A DNA stretch of 62,290 bases from Verrucomicrobiota bacterium (GTDB lineage Bacteria; Verrucomicrobiota; Verrucomicrobiia; Limisphaerales; J093), in NCBI GenBank assembly GCA_012517065.1, contig JAAYVR010000264.1, positions 1-62,290 on the forward strand, in the 5' to 3' direction. Each line of letters begins with the position of its first letter. The first letter of the stretch is position 1. A program made the translations under genes and the position numbers. Positions 18,301-27,500 of the stretch are shown piece after piece. Below the pieces are notes generated by a model, which worked only from the letters and a program-made list of their open reading frames with translations, was not told where the DNA came from and searched no databases.

Positions 18301-19156
18301 CATACAAGGCAGACTCAAGGTCGCGCACAACCACGCTCATGTATGGATAGCGTTTGTCGGGCTCGGTCTCGATGCACTTGAGAACAATGCGTTCAAGCGC
18401 CGCGGGAATTGCCGCATTGAGTTCAGTCGGATTGCGGAATCCACTCCCACGATCCAACTGCCGCGCGAGAACTTCAGCCGCTGTTTCGCCCGGGAATGGT
18501 TTTTGGAAGGTGAGGAACTCATACGCTGTAACGCCGAAGGCGAAAATGTCGGCGCGGTGATCGACCGGTTGGCGCTGTAGTTGTTCTGGCGACATGTAAG
18601 CGGGCGTGCCGGGGTTGCCCGATAACTTGCGCGCAGATTCGGGCCGTGGCATGGCAAGATCGAAATCGATGAGGCGAACATTTGCATTTCGGCTGACCAT
18701 GACGTTTTCCGGCTTGAAATCCATGTGCATGTAACCGCTTTCGTGCACGTGTTCCAAGCCGATGGCCATGTCAATCAGAATATTGCCTGCGAACTCGGTG
18801 AGGATTGGATCGTTTTGCGCCATTAACAACTTCAGGTTGGCGCCCTCGACGTACTCGGTGGCGAGGTAATGGCATCCTTCGATTTTCCCGTGACCGATGT
18901 ATCCGATAATAAACTCGTGCTTTTCGATGTGCGCCAGAATCTCGCAGCCGCGTATGAACCGCCGCCTCGCCTTGAAATCGAGCCGATGATCAGTGCGGAG
19001 GCACCGGATTGCACAATGGTTTTGGGCAGAATCGGTTGCAAGCCAAATGTCAGCCATGCCACCGCTGTTTATCAGTTCATGCAAATAGTACGGTCCAAAC
19101 GGGCCCGGTTTGCGATGCCCACTTTCGTCAGTCCACTTTTTGCCGAATCCGAACAT
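18296..19156 (-). CDS. Divergent Ser/Thr protein kinase domain protein (possible pseudokinase)
   Basis: A 286-residue, single-domain Hanks-type kinase. The start at ATG 19156 is inferred because upstream codons look non-coding. The glycine loop is weak (NSGGMADIW, 30-38). The usual VAIK lysine is replaced: the site reads CAIRCL with R51. The catalytic loop is HMDFKPENV (144-152) in place of HRDLKPEN, keeping the aspartate and asparagine. The metal motif DFG reads DFD (164-166). APE is SPE in AYMSPEQ. No transmembrane or sensor domain is present. The stop codon lies within the end of a repeat module, so the C-terminus may have been trimmed by repeat insertion. The neighbouring hybrid histidine kinase is on the same strand. 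Confidence 0.82.
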   Translation of the reverse strand: MFGFGKKWTDESGHRKPGPFGPYYLHELINSGGMADIWLATDSAQNHCAIRCLRTDHRLDFKARRRFIRGCEILAHIEKHEFIIGYIGHGKIEGCHYLATEYVEGANLKLLMAQNDPILTEFAGNILIDMAIGLEHVHESGYMHMDFKPENVMVSRNANVRLIDFDLAMPRPESARKLSGNPGTPAYMSPEQLQRQPVDHRADIFAFGVTAYEFLTFQKPFPGETAAEVLARQLDRGSGFRNPTELNAAIPAALERIVLKCIETEPDKRYPYMSVVVRDLESALYV

Positions 19157-19368
19157 GCGCGCTTTGAAGTTACCATTTATCCTGACGTCTGCCAATGCGC
19201 CAGCAAATGAATGATTCAATACATGCCGCCTGCCACCCAAGCACATCCAACACCGACGCAAATAGAGTGACAGACTCGTTCTTTGCCACAGTTAAGACGT
19301 GGGGGAATTCGAGAGGGTGGCGGTTGAGATTCGCGGGCTGAAAGGTCCACTGCTCACTGCAGCCGTGG

Positions 19369-22300
19369 CTATTCGTCAAGGCATGTTCGCACGACCGAAG
19401 CCAAAGTCTCCACCAGATACGGCTTTTGCAAAAAACGCGTTTTGGGCGGGAGGTTGAAACGTCCCTCGGTTATTTCTGTGCTGTACCCGCTTGTATAGAT
19501 CACCTTCAGGGATGGATTGTCTTTCATGAGCCGGGCGGCCAATTCGATACCGTTAATGCCCCCGGGCATTACTATGTCTGTCATCAAGAGATTGATTTTT
19601 GCGGCGTGGCTTGGCCAAATATCCAGCGCCTCGCGTCCGGACCCAGCAGTAATCACAGCGTACCCGAGGCTTTTCAACGATACTTCAACTACAGAGCGCA
19701 CGGCCGGTTCATCTTCGACAACGAAGATTGTCTCACCCTGGCCACGAGGCATGACGCGAGGGCTGGTTCTTTCGCCTGCAAAGTTCAGAGACGGCGAGCC
19801 GGGCAGGAAAACCGTGAATCTCGAGCCCTTGCCAACGGCGCTTTCAACCTCTATACAACCGCCGTGTTGCTGAACAATGCCATGGACCGTGGAAAGCCCC
19901 AAACCGGTGCCCTTGCCAACATCCTTGGTTGTGAAGAAAGGCTCGAAAATGCGTTCCATCGTCGCGGCATCCATTCCAATCCCCGTGTCCAGCACGCTGA
20001 AACACACGTACACCCCGGCATCAGAGAGACCTTTTTGAGCAGCGGTTCGTTCGTCGAGGTTGATTGCAAAGGTTGACAGTGTCAGGGTCCCGCCTTGCGG
20101 CATGGCATCGCGCGCATTCACAACAAGGTTGACGATGAGCTGTTCCATCATGCCTGGATCAGCCTTGATCAAGGGCAAAGTTGACGCGTAATTGCAGTTC
20201 AGCTCGATGTGTTCCCCGATGAGCGTGCGAAGCATCCTGGCCATGTTTTCCAGAATCTCATTCAAATTGACGGGTTCGTATCTTGGGGATTGCTTTCGGC
20301 TGAACAGCATCAATTGCTTGGTAAGTTTTGCTGCGCGTTCCGCGCTGGCAATAATCTGCTTCACGTAACCGTGAACCCTTGATCCCGGAGGCAGATCGGA
20401 TTGCAGGAGGGAACCATTCCCAAGGATGGTTGTCAGAACATTGTTGAAATCATGAGCCACACCAGCAGCAAGCTGACCAACAGCTTCAAGTTTTTGAGAC
20501 TGTCGCAACTGCTCTTCGACACGTCTGCGTTCGCTCTCAGCGCGCTTCCGCGCAGTAGCATCATGAAAACACCACACGCGACCAACGATCTTGTCGCCAA
20601 CCTTTTGTGGTTGCGTATAAAACTCGAAAACCCGGCCGTCCTTGAACTCGATGATGTCTTCGCAGCGGGCTTCCGGATCCTGATCAATTGCATCGACTTT
20701 GGCCTTGAAACCTTCCGGGTCTTTGAGCTGGGACATCGCAAGCTCAACAAGAACACAGCTGTTCCTCTGGGTCATCACCTCTTCAGGGATTTGCCACATT
20801 TCCATGAACCTGTGATTGTAACTGGTGATTCTGCCCTCTTGGTCAACCACAAGAATACCATCCCAGGTTGAATCGAGAGTGGCCTGCAACAAAGACAATG
20901 ATTCCTTTAACGACTCTCGAGCCTCCCGCCTTTCGGTGACATCCCAAAACACACCCTGTATCCCCACGGTCTTGCCCGTCACGTCTTTGAGCGAGGTCTT
21001 GATCACCCTGACCCACCGGTTCTCGCCTTTCCGCGCCACAGTCCTTTCTTCAGCATCATACGCATGGCCGGTCTCCATCACGCGCAGATCGTCGGCACGA
21101 TATTGCTCCGCCGCATCTGCCGGAAATAGGTCAAAGTCGGTCTTGCCTACGACCTCTTCTTGCCGAACTCCGACGAACTCGCAAAACCGCTGGTTCACGA
21201 ACGTAAACCGTCCCGCGGAATCTTTGCGGAAAACACAAAGCGGCAAACTCTCGACGAGCGAATGATACAACAACTCAGAACGGCGGAGTTCCTGCTCCAT
21301 GCGTTTTCGGTCAGTAATGTCCCGACCAATGCCCTGAACACCTATTGGCTTGCCATTCTCATGCAGAAGCCGCGTGTTCACCTCGATCCAGAGCCTGCGC
21401 CTGTCCTTGGTCACAACCTCAACTTCGTAAGTTGTGGGCACGTCATTCTGCAATTTCTCCGCAACGCGCTGCCGCACCTTGTCCAAATGCTCGGGAGCAA
21501 CCACGTCGGCAATGTTAAGCTTCAAAGACTCTTCCCGCGTGTATCCGAGAAACCGTTCAGCCGCAGGGTTGAAGAAAATGAATTTGCCATCAAAATCATG
21601 CGTGTAAACCAGGTCGCTCGCGTTTTCCACAACTTCTCGGTAGCGCCGTTCCAGGGCCGCTTCGCGTTCCAGGTTCTCGCGTATTTTCCGTTCTTGCTGT
21701 GCGACACGGCGGCGAAGGGTTATGCTCCACGACACAAGAAGCAGCCCTGCCAATCCCAATCCCAAACCAACACGCACCAACACAGGTGGAATCCGCCAAG
21801 AAGGCGCAAGCTCCTCTTCCCCTGTCCACTTTCGAAACGCTCCACGTCGCTCCGCTTCCGTTAAGGTTCCAAGACCTCTGTTCAGGATGGCCAGCAATTG
21901 AGTATTCCCCTTTGCAACGGCGAGATGCTGGGGCAGCGTGAGCACTATCTCCGGCAATACCCGCAGTTCCGTAAGTGACACTTCGGTTATAACGTGCTGT
22001 CCAACGGGAAGGACTTCGAGCATTGCATCCAACTGCCCAAGCACCACTTTCATCAAACCTTCACGCGTGTTTGATACCGGCTCCACGATCAGTTCCGGAT
22101 GAGCCTGTCTCAACCATGAGTGCGCCCCGTAATCCTGCACTACACCAACACGGCGGCCTTTGAAGTCCTTTATGCCCTTGAACTGGGCCGAGGCCTTGTT
22201 GACGAAAAGCACCAATGGCACCTCGAGATACGGCTGCGTGAAATCAAGAAACTCCTCGCGTTCAGGAGTCCGCGTAAGCGTTCCAAGAAGGTCCGCTTCG

Positions 22301-22698
22301 CCCCGTTGCATCCCGGCGAGAACCTCGCTCCACGTCTTGTAACGCACCGGTTTGATTTCAGTCCCAAGACGCTGCGCAATCAAATTCAGCAAATCAGGAG
22401 TAATCCCTCCGACCTGCCCATCCGGCCCAATGAATTCAAACGGAGCAAATGCCGGGTCGGGCGCATAACGCAGAGGTTCGTGCGCTCGCAGCCATGCCTG
22501 CTCATCCGTTGTCAGGGGTACAACAGCCGTTCTCCCGGCACCGCCAAATGCACCAAAACACGCAAACAGCAACACCGCAATTACACAGAACACGGCGTAG
22601 CCGCGGCAAAATGAATCTTTCGCAGAAGCTGCACGGATTCCGGCGACGCCGCGCAGTTGCACCGCCGTTTCTGGTGCGGCTTCTTCGCTAGTGGACAT
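19369..22698 (-). CDS. Hybrid sensor histidine kinase with periplasmic solute-binding sensor and PAS domains
   Basis: A membrane signal-transducing kinase of about 1109 residues from ATG 22698; the frame stays open to 22899. Order: a transmembrane helix (about 34-50), a periplasmic family-3 solute-binding domain (about 70-300, with FEFIGPDGQVGGITPDLLNLIA and GEADLLGTLTRTPEREEFLDF), a second helix (about 312-332), three PAS domains (ENASDLVYTHDFDGKF, ESLPLCVFRKDSAGRF and DSTWDGILVVDQEGR), HisKA with the phosphorylated histidine in GVAHDFNNVLT, HATPase (NLVVNARDAMP, DTGIGMD, GTGLGLSTVHGIV) and a terminal receiver with the acceptor aspartate in LLMTDIVMPGG. This resembles BvgS-like sensors that read a small periplasmic ligand, which is unidentified here. 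No partner regulator is adjacent. Confidence 0.92.
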   Translation of the reverse strand: MSTSEEAAPETAVQLRGVAGIRAASAKDSFCRGYAVFCVIAVLLFACFGAFGGAGRTAVVPLTTDEQAWLRAHEPLRYAPDPAFAPFEFIGPDGQVGGITPDLLNLIAQRLGTEIKPVRYKTWSEVLAGMQRGEADLLGTLTRTPEREEFLDFTQPYLEVPLVLFVNKASAQFKGIKDFKGRRVGVVQDYGAHSWLRQAHPELIVEPVSNTREGLMKVVLGQLDAMLEVLPVGQHVITEVSLTELRVLPEIVLTLPQHLAVAKGNTQLLAILNRGLGTLTEAERRGAFRKWTGEEELAPSWRIPPVLVRVGLGLGLAGLLLVSWSITLRRRVAQQERKIRENLEREAALERRYREVVENASDLVYTHDFDGKFIFFNPAAERFLGYTREESLKLNIADVVAPEHLDKVRQRVAEKLQNDVPTTYEVEVVTKDRRRLWIEVNTRLLHENGKPIGVQGIGRDITDRKRMEQELRRSELLYHSLVESLPLCVFRKDSAGRFTFVNQRFCEFVGVRQEEVVGKTDFDLFPADAAEQYRADDLRVMETGHAYDAEERTVARKGENRWVRVIKTSLKDVTGKTVGIQGVFWDVTERREARESLKESLSLLQATLDSTWDGILVVDQEGRITSYNHRFMEMWQIPEEVMTQRNSCVLVELAMSQLKDPEGFKAKVDAIDQDPEARCEDIIEFKDGRVFEFYTQPQKVGDKIVGRVWCFHDATARKRAESERRRVEEQLRQSQKLEAVGQLAAGVAHDFNNVLTTILGNGSLLQSDLPPGSRVHGYVKQIIASAERAAKLTKQLMLFSRKQSPRYEPVNLNEILENMARMLRTLIGEHIELNCNYASTLPLIKADPGMMEQLIVNLVVNARDAMPQGGTLTLSTFAINLDERTAAQKGLSDAGVYVCFSVLDTGIGMDAATMERIFEPFFTTKDVGKGTGLGLSTVHGIVQQHGGCIEVESAVGKGSRFTVFLPGSPSLNFAGERTSPRVMPRGQGETIFVVEDEPAVRSVVEVSLKSLGYAVITAGSGREALDIWPSHAAKINLLMTDIVMPGGINGIELAARLMKDNPSLKVIYTSGYSTEITEGRFNLPPKTRFLQKPYLVETLASVVRTCLDE

Positions 22699-23044
22699 AG
22701 GCTGTTGGAACTGGTGACCTGGGCTCGAGGGACCGTTGAAAGCGAGAGTATCGAATGACCGTACGATCGGCGATGCTTCTGCGATGCTACCCAAGCAGCA
22801 GGACAAAAAATGACGATAACAACGCGGCGCACGAGACTCATTCCGACGCCCCGCTCTCCCCCTGCCTCCAGCAGTCGCATTCACAATTGCCTGCTCCATG
22901 TCCGCACTGCCAGTCTATGAACCATTCCGGTCACAGACACGATAGTATCCTACACTCCAATCATCTACTGTCCAGAATCTTCTGTACGGCATAACTTGGA
23001 GTGCGGGGGTGCTTCTCACGCAGCGGATCGGGATTCTGAGATTG

Positions 23045-23640
23045 TTTAGCCCGCTTATTTCCCAGCCTGGCGCAGCCGGAGCCAAAGTCGCCCGACGGGC
23101 AACGCCTCCGGCTCTTGCACCCCCCGGACCTTCAGCCACGCCGGGCTGCAAATATCCCCTGCGAGTCCGTCCCAAGGAAGAGCGCGCTGATCCCAATGGT
23201 TTCTCCCCCGCTGCCGCGGATGCAGTAGGCGTTGGCAGGCGCGAAGCGCTTGGAGTGCGGCAGCTTGCCGCCGCTTTGTTTCTATGCGCAAACAACGTGC
23301 CTGGAACCAGATCGGCATGGCGCCGCAAACAACGTGTCTGTCCCCATATCTGCATCCGAGGGGGTCCTTCGCACACTTCGGCAACCGCCGATTGGAACAA
23401 GGGACAATCTGCGGGCCACGCCGCAATCCGGGGGCAAAACCCAAACTGCGAGCCTGTCCCTCTATTTGGGTCCACAACCAGACAACGAGCCTGTCACCCT
23501 ATTCCGACTCACCCCCAAATGCCGTGCCGTTGTGACCGCCTTACCTGCGGCCAGAGAAGCAGATACGGAAAAACTGACCAAACGCGCAGCCTGAAAATCT
23601 CCGCGAATATGAAGGACTTTTCAATATATTATACCCTAAC
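23045..23640. repeat. Composite dispersed-repeat array, copy 3 (inverted)
   Basis: The most compact copy, about 600 bp, is in reverse orientation. On the plus strand it runs from TTAGCCCGCTTATTTCCCAG, through the CCCGACGGGCAACGCCTCC block, the hairpin GCGGCAGCTTGCCGCCGC (23257-23274), AACAACGTGCCTGGAACC (23293) and AACAACGTGTCTGTCCCC (23329), to the peptide-tail block, where the plus-strand frame ends EADTEKLTKRAA and stops at 23594. A family-d hairpin follows directly. No gene lies between 22700 and 23823. Confidence 0.85.
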
Positions 23641-23706
23641 CCGGAAATCTCACCGGAATGATGCCATGGGTGTGTTTGGCCGGTTGGTCAGAGAGATTTC
23701 CTGGTT
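23640..23706. repeat. Family-d single hairpin repeat, copy 2
   Basis: Arms CCCGGAAATCTCACCGG and an imperfect partner AGAGAGATTTCCTGG enclose a loop with ATGCCATGGGTGTG. It is preceded by CTAA, as at other copies. It lies 100 bp upstream of lexA. Confidence 0.7.
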
Positions 23707-23802
23707 ACCGGCTTCTCATTTTCGTTGGTGCTGCAGGCTCAGTTCTGGCACAGGACGCGGGTTGACATCGGGTTTTTGGTTGCTAGAAAAGGGCCGAGAG
23801 AG

Positions 23803-23822
23803 TACTATACAAATGTATAGTA
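23803..23822. promoter_or_regulatory. Perfect palindrome, probable LexA operator
   Basis: TACTATACAAATGTATAGTA is an 8-4-8 perfect inverted repeat ending one base before the lexA ATG at 23824. A LexA dimer binding here would block the promoter or the transcription start of lexA and the polymerase gene behind it. The position takes the place of a ribosome-binding site, so the mRNA may be leaderless. Binding is inferred from position and symmetry. Confidence 0.75.
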
Positions 23823-23823
23823 T

Positions 23824-24534
23824 ATGAACCGGCTCACAGACAGACAAAAGCAGGTGTTCGAATTCGTGCGAAACACAATACTCCGCACAGGCGTCGCTCC
23901 TACACTCCGCGAAATCGCAGCTCAATTCCGGTTCCGGAGCGTCAAGGCAGCCGCAGACCACGTCGCTGCGCTCCGGCGCAAGGGGCTTTTGACATGGACG
24001 CCACGCCAGGCACGTGCTTTGCAGTTGATGGCTTATTTGCCAATCCTGGGCGGCTCACAAACAGAAAAAACAGACAATGCTTCAAATGCATTGCCTGCAA
24101 TTCGGCATGCAGTTGCGCAGCTCCCAATTTACGGGTCGATCCCGGCCGGTTTTGCACAGGAACATGCTCAGGAAAACAAGGGACATGTGGCAATCGATCT
24201 TGGCCTCTTGGGCATTCGCCCAACTGCCCGCACGTTTGTCCTCGAAGTGCGGGGCGATTCAATGATCGGACGTCACATCGTCGATGGCGATCTTGTGGTG
24301 CTCGAGCATGGACGCACACCGCGAAATGGCGATGTGGTGGCGGCCCTGATCGACAACGAAAGCACGCTCAAAACTTTCGTCCAAGAACGCGGTCGGCAGC
24401 CATATCTCAAAGCTGAAAACCCAAAGTACCCCAAGCTTTACCCGGCCAATGAACTGGTCATCCAAGGGGTAATGGTAGGGCTGATTCGGCGCATGAAACC
24501 GACGGCGGGCAATCCAGCCCCGCGAGGCACATGA
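23824..24534 (+). CDS. lexA: LexA-family SOS repressor
   Basis: A self-cleaving transcription repressor of the SOS response, 236 residues. It begins MNRLTDRQKQVFEFVRN, the canonical LexA start, which fixes the ATG at 23824 even though no ribosome-binding site precedes it. The winged-helix DNA-binding part contains APTLREIAAQFRF and a recognition-helix region VKAAADHVAALRRKG. The cleavage bond is probably A108-G109 in SIPAGFAQE. The serine-lysine dyad is S146 in RGDSMIG and K183 in STLKTF. The linker (75-100) is longer than in E. coli LexA. It lies 30 bp upstream of the fused polymerase gene with no separate promoter obvious, so LexA would repress both itself and that polymerase. Known relatives include LexA2 of imuB-dnaE2 cassettes. 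Confidence 0.94.
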   Translation: MNRLTDRQKQVFEFVRNTILRTGVAPTLREIAAQFRFRSVKAAADHVAALRRKGLLTWTPRQARALQLMAYLPILGGSQTEKTDNASNALPAIRHAVAQLPIYGSIPAGFAQEHAQENKGHVAIDLGLLGIRPTARTFVLEVRGDSMIGRHIVDGDLVVLEHGRTPRNGDVVAALIDNESTLKTFVQERGRQPYLKAENPKYPKLYPANELVIQGVMVGLIRRMKPTAGNPAPRGT

Positions 24535-24564
24535 ACACAGCGCGGCGCGACAGCAGGGCAACGA

Positions 24565-27500
24565 ATGGATGAAGCATTGACCAAATTCACCCGGCCGGTC
24601 GTGCATCTTGACGCGGATGCATTTTTCGCCGCGGTCGAGCAGGCTGCAGACGCGCGCTTGCGAGGCCGGCCCGTTGTAGTGGGGGGCGAACGACGTGGTG
24701 TGGTGGTCAGCGCTTCCTACGAAGCTCGGCGGTTTGGCATCCACCCGCCAATGCCGACCGCACGCGCACGCAAGCTCTGTCCGAAGTTGATTGTGTTGCC
24801 GGGCGATTTCGAAAAGTACGAGCAGTTCTCACAATGGATGTTCAGTTATGCCTACGATTTCACGCCCGATGTCGAGATTTGCTCTTTGGATGAGGGATAC
24901 GTTGATTTGAGAGGCGTGCGCCGCCCGCCAATCGAGGTTGCCGCAACCATCCGCGATGCCATTCGCAAGGCACTGAAAATCAGCGTCAGCGAAGGCATCG
25001 GCAACAACAAGCTAGTCAGCCAGATTGCTTCCAAGCTCCGCAAACCGGCTGCCTTCGAGTGCGTTTTGCCGGGCCGCGAAACCGAGTTTTTACATCCCCT
25101 GCCCAATCGCTGGCTGCCGGGTGTTGGTCCGCGCACTGCCGAGCGCCTCAACACTGCCGGGCTTGTGCTCATTCGGCATATTGCAGCGGTGCCGACCGCA
25201 TGGCTTGCGCTGCTGGTTGGGCATACGGCGCCACAGTTGAAACAGTTCGCAAATGGCGTGGACGATCGGCCGGTCGTGCCAGCCAGTGTCCCCGCTGAAA
25301 GTTATTCCAAACAACATTCTTTTGACCAAGACCAGACCGACGAGCCATACGTGGCCGCCGTCCTGCGGCAAATGGCTGACACGCTCTTCGCACAAGCGCG
25401 AGCCGATGGCAAAAGCATCCGCACCATGACAGTTCGCGTGCGATACAATGACCGCGCAGAAGACCATGCCACCGAAAGCCTCCCTGAACCAACCGACCTT
25501 GAAACCGACGTGTACAATCGCCTCGACCTGCTCCTTCGCCGCGCATGGCGCAGACGCGTCAGCCTGCGTGCGGTTTCCCTGAAACTTTCCAACCTGTACC
25601 AAAGCTTCCACGTCGGCGTTCTCCAGTTCGACCGCGCCGACCAAAAACGCGGTGCGCAACGCCGATTGGCCGATGTTGTGGATCGTCTGCGGGCGGAACA
25701 CGGACACGCCGTGCTGCTCCGGGGACATGATTTCATTCTCAAAACCGGCGAGCCGAACGCAAATCTGCCGGAGAGCCACGGAAGAAATCCCCGGCGCAAC
25801 GGAACCGAAAAATTGCCGCTGCCGCTGCCTCTGGTGGTGCGCAGCCATTATTCTTTCCTGAACTCGACGCTGTCGCCAGAAGCAATTGTCGCGTGGGCGC
25901 GCAGGCGGGGCTTGTCAGCCGTTGCAATATGTGATTACGGAAACCTCCATGGCGCAGTCGAGTTTTCATTCGCAGCCCGGGCTGCCGGGCTGAAACCGGT
26001 GCTGGGCGTGGAAATGGTTGTGGACGGGCATCCGCTTTGGCTCTATGTCGAGAACGCCTCCGGCTACGCAAATCTGTGCCGCATGATTTCCGCTCATACA
26101 CCGGATGCAAAACCGCAGTGCGCCACACGACAACGCCTCGCCGAATGCGGGACACAGGGTTTAATTGGCGTATCGCGCGACCCGACACTGGCGGCGCTTT
26201 TCCCGGGACGGTTTTATCGTGCGCTGACGTGCGATGCGGATTTTCGCGATTACGCTGCGCACAAGGGCTGCCTGCCTGCAGTGCCGGTTGCGCCCGTGCA
26301 TTATGAGAAACCCGACGACAGGCTGAAATTCAACATACTGCAGAGCATCCGCACCCTCACTTTGCTTCAGCAGCCGCACCCCGAAAAACTGATGTCCGGC
26401 AATCACCATTTCGATTTGCCAGCCGGATTTGCCGAGGCCATCGAGCACCAGCCGGAACTGGTCAAACACACCTGGGAAATTGCAGAGCGATGCAATTTTG
26501 CCCTGGCACCTGGCAAACCGCAGTTCCCGGACTTTACTCCGCCCGATGGTTCGGCACCGGGGGCTTTCCTGCGCACCCTTGTTTTGCAGGGCCTGAAACA
26601 ACGATATGGAGAACGGGGCGCAATGACGCGCGAAGGCAGCATGGTTCCCCCGGCCAAACTCCGCCAACAGGCCGAAGAAGAACTAGCCATGATCCACACC
26701 GTCGGTTACGAGGAATACTTTCTTGTGGTTTGGGACCTTTTGCAGACATGCCGCGCCCGCGGCATCCAGTGGATCACCCGCGGAAGCGCCGCCGATTCGC
26801 TCGTTTGTTATTGTTTGGGCATAAGCAACGTCTGCCCGATCCGATTCGATCTGTATTTCCGCAGATTTCTCAATCCGGACCGCATGGCGCTTAACAAACT
26901 GCCGGACATCGACATCGACTTTCCGCACGACCGAAAGGACGATGTGTTGGACATTTTGTTCGCCAAGTACGGCCGGGAACGGTGCGCAGTGGTGGGCGGG
27001 TTCTCGACGTTCCATGCCCGGAGCGCATTTGCCGAGGTTGCCAAGGTGCTGGGTGTGGCAGAACGCGATGTGCGCCGGTTTACCGAGCGTTTTCCATGGA
27101 GCTTCAGCAGCTTTGGTGATTCACCAACCAATTCCCACATTCAAAATTGGGCCGGGACCATCGAGCATACAACCAGCGTACGCCTGAAAGAATTGTTGCG
27201 AACCAACCCAGAATGCGCGGATTTGCCGATCGACGAGGAACCTTACAGCACCGCGCTTGAAATTGCCGAGTTTTTGGAAGGTATCCCCCGCTACCCCAAA
27301 ATGCATCCCTGCGGCGTTGTGCTCTCCCGCCAGCCCATGCACGAATTAACCCCAACCTTTGTCTCGCAAAAGGGTTATCCCACCACGCACTTCGACATGG
27401 ACGCAGTGGAAGCGATCGGCCTGGTGAAACTGGATATTTTGGCCCAGGGCGGTCTGGCTGTGATGCGCGATGTGACGTCGGCCCTGCAAACACGAGGGGT

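Noticed and set aside
24535-24564. A second LexA operator between lexA and the polymerase
   Set aside because: The 30-bp spacer contains no palindrome like the one at 23803.
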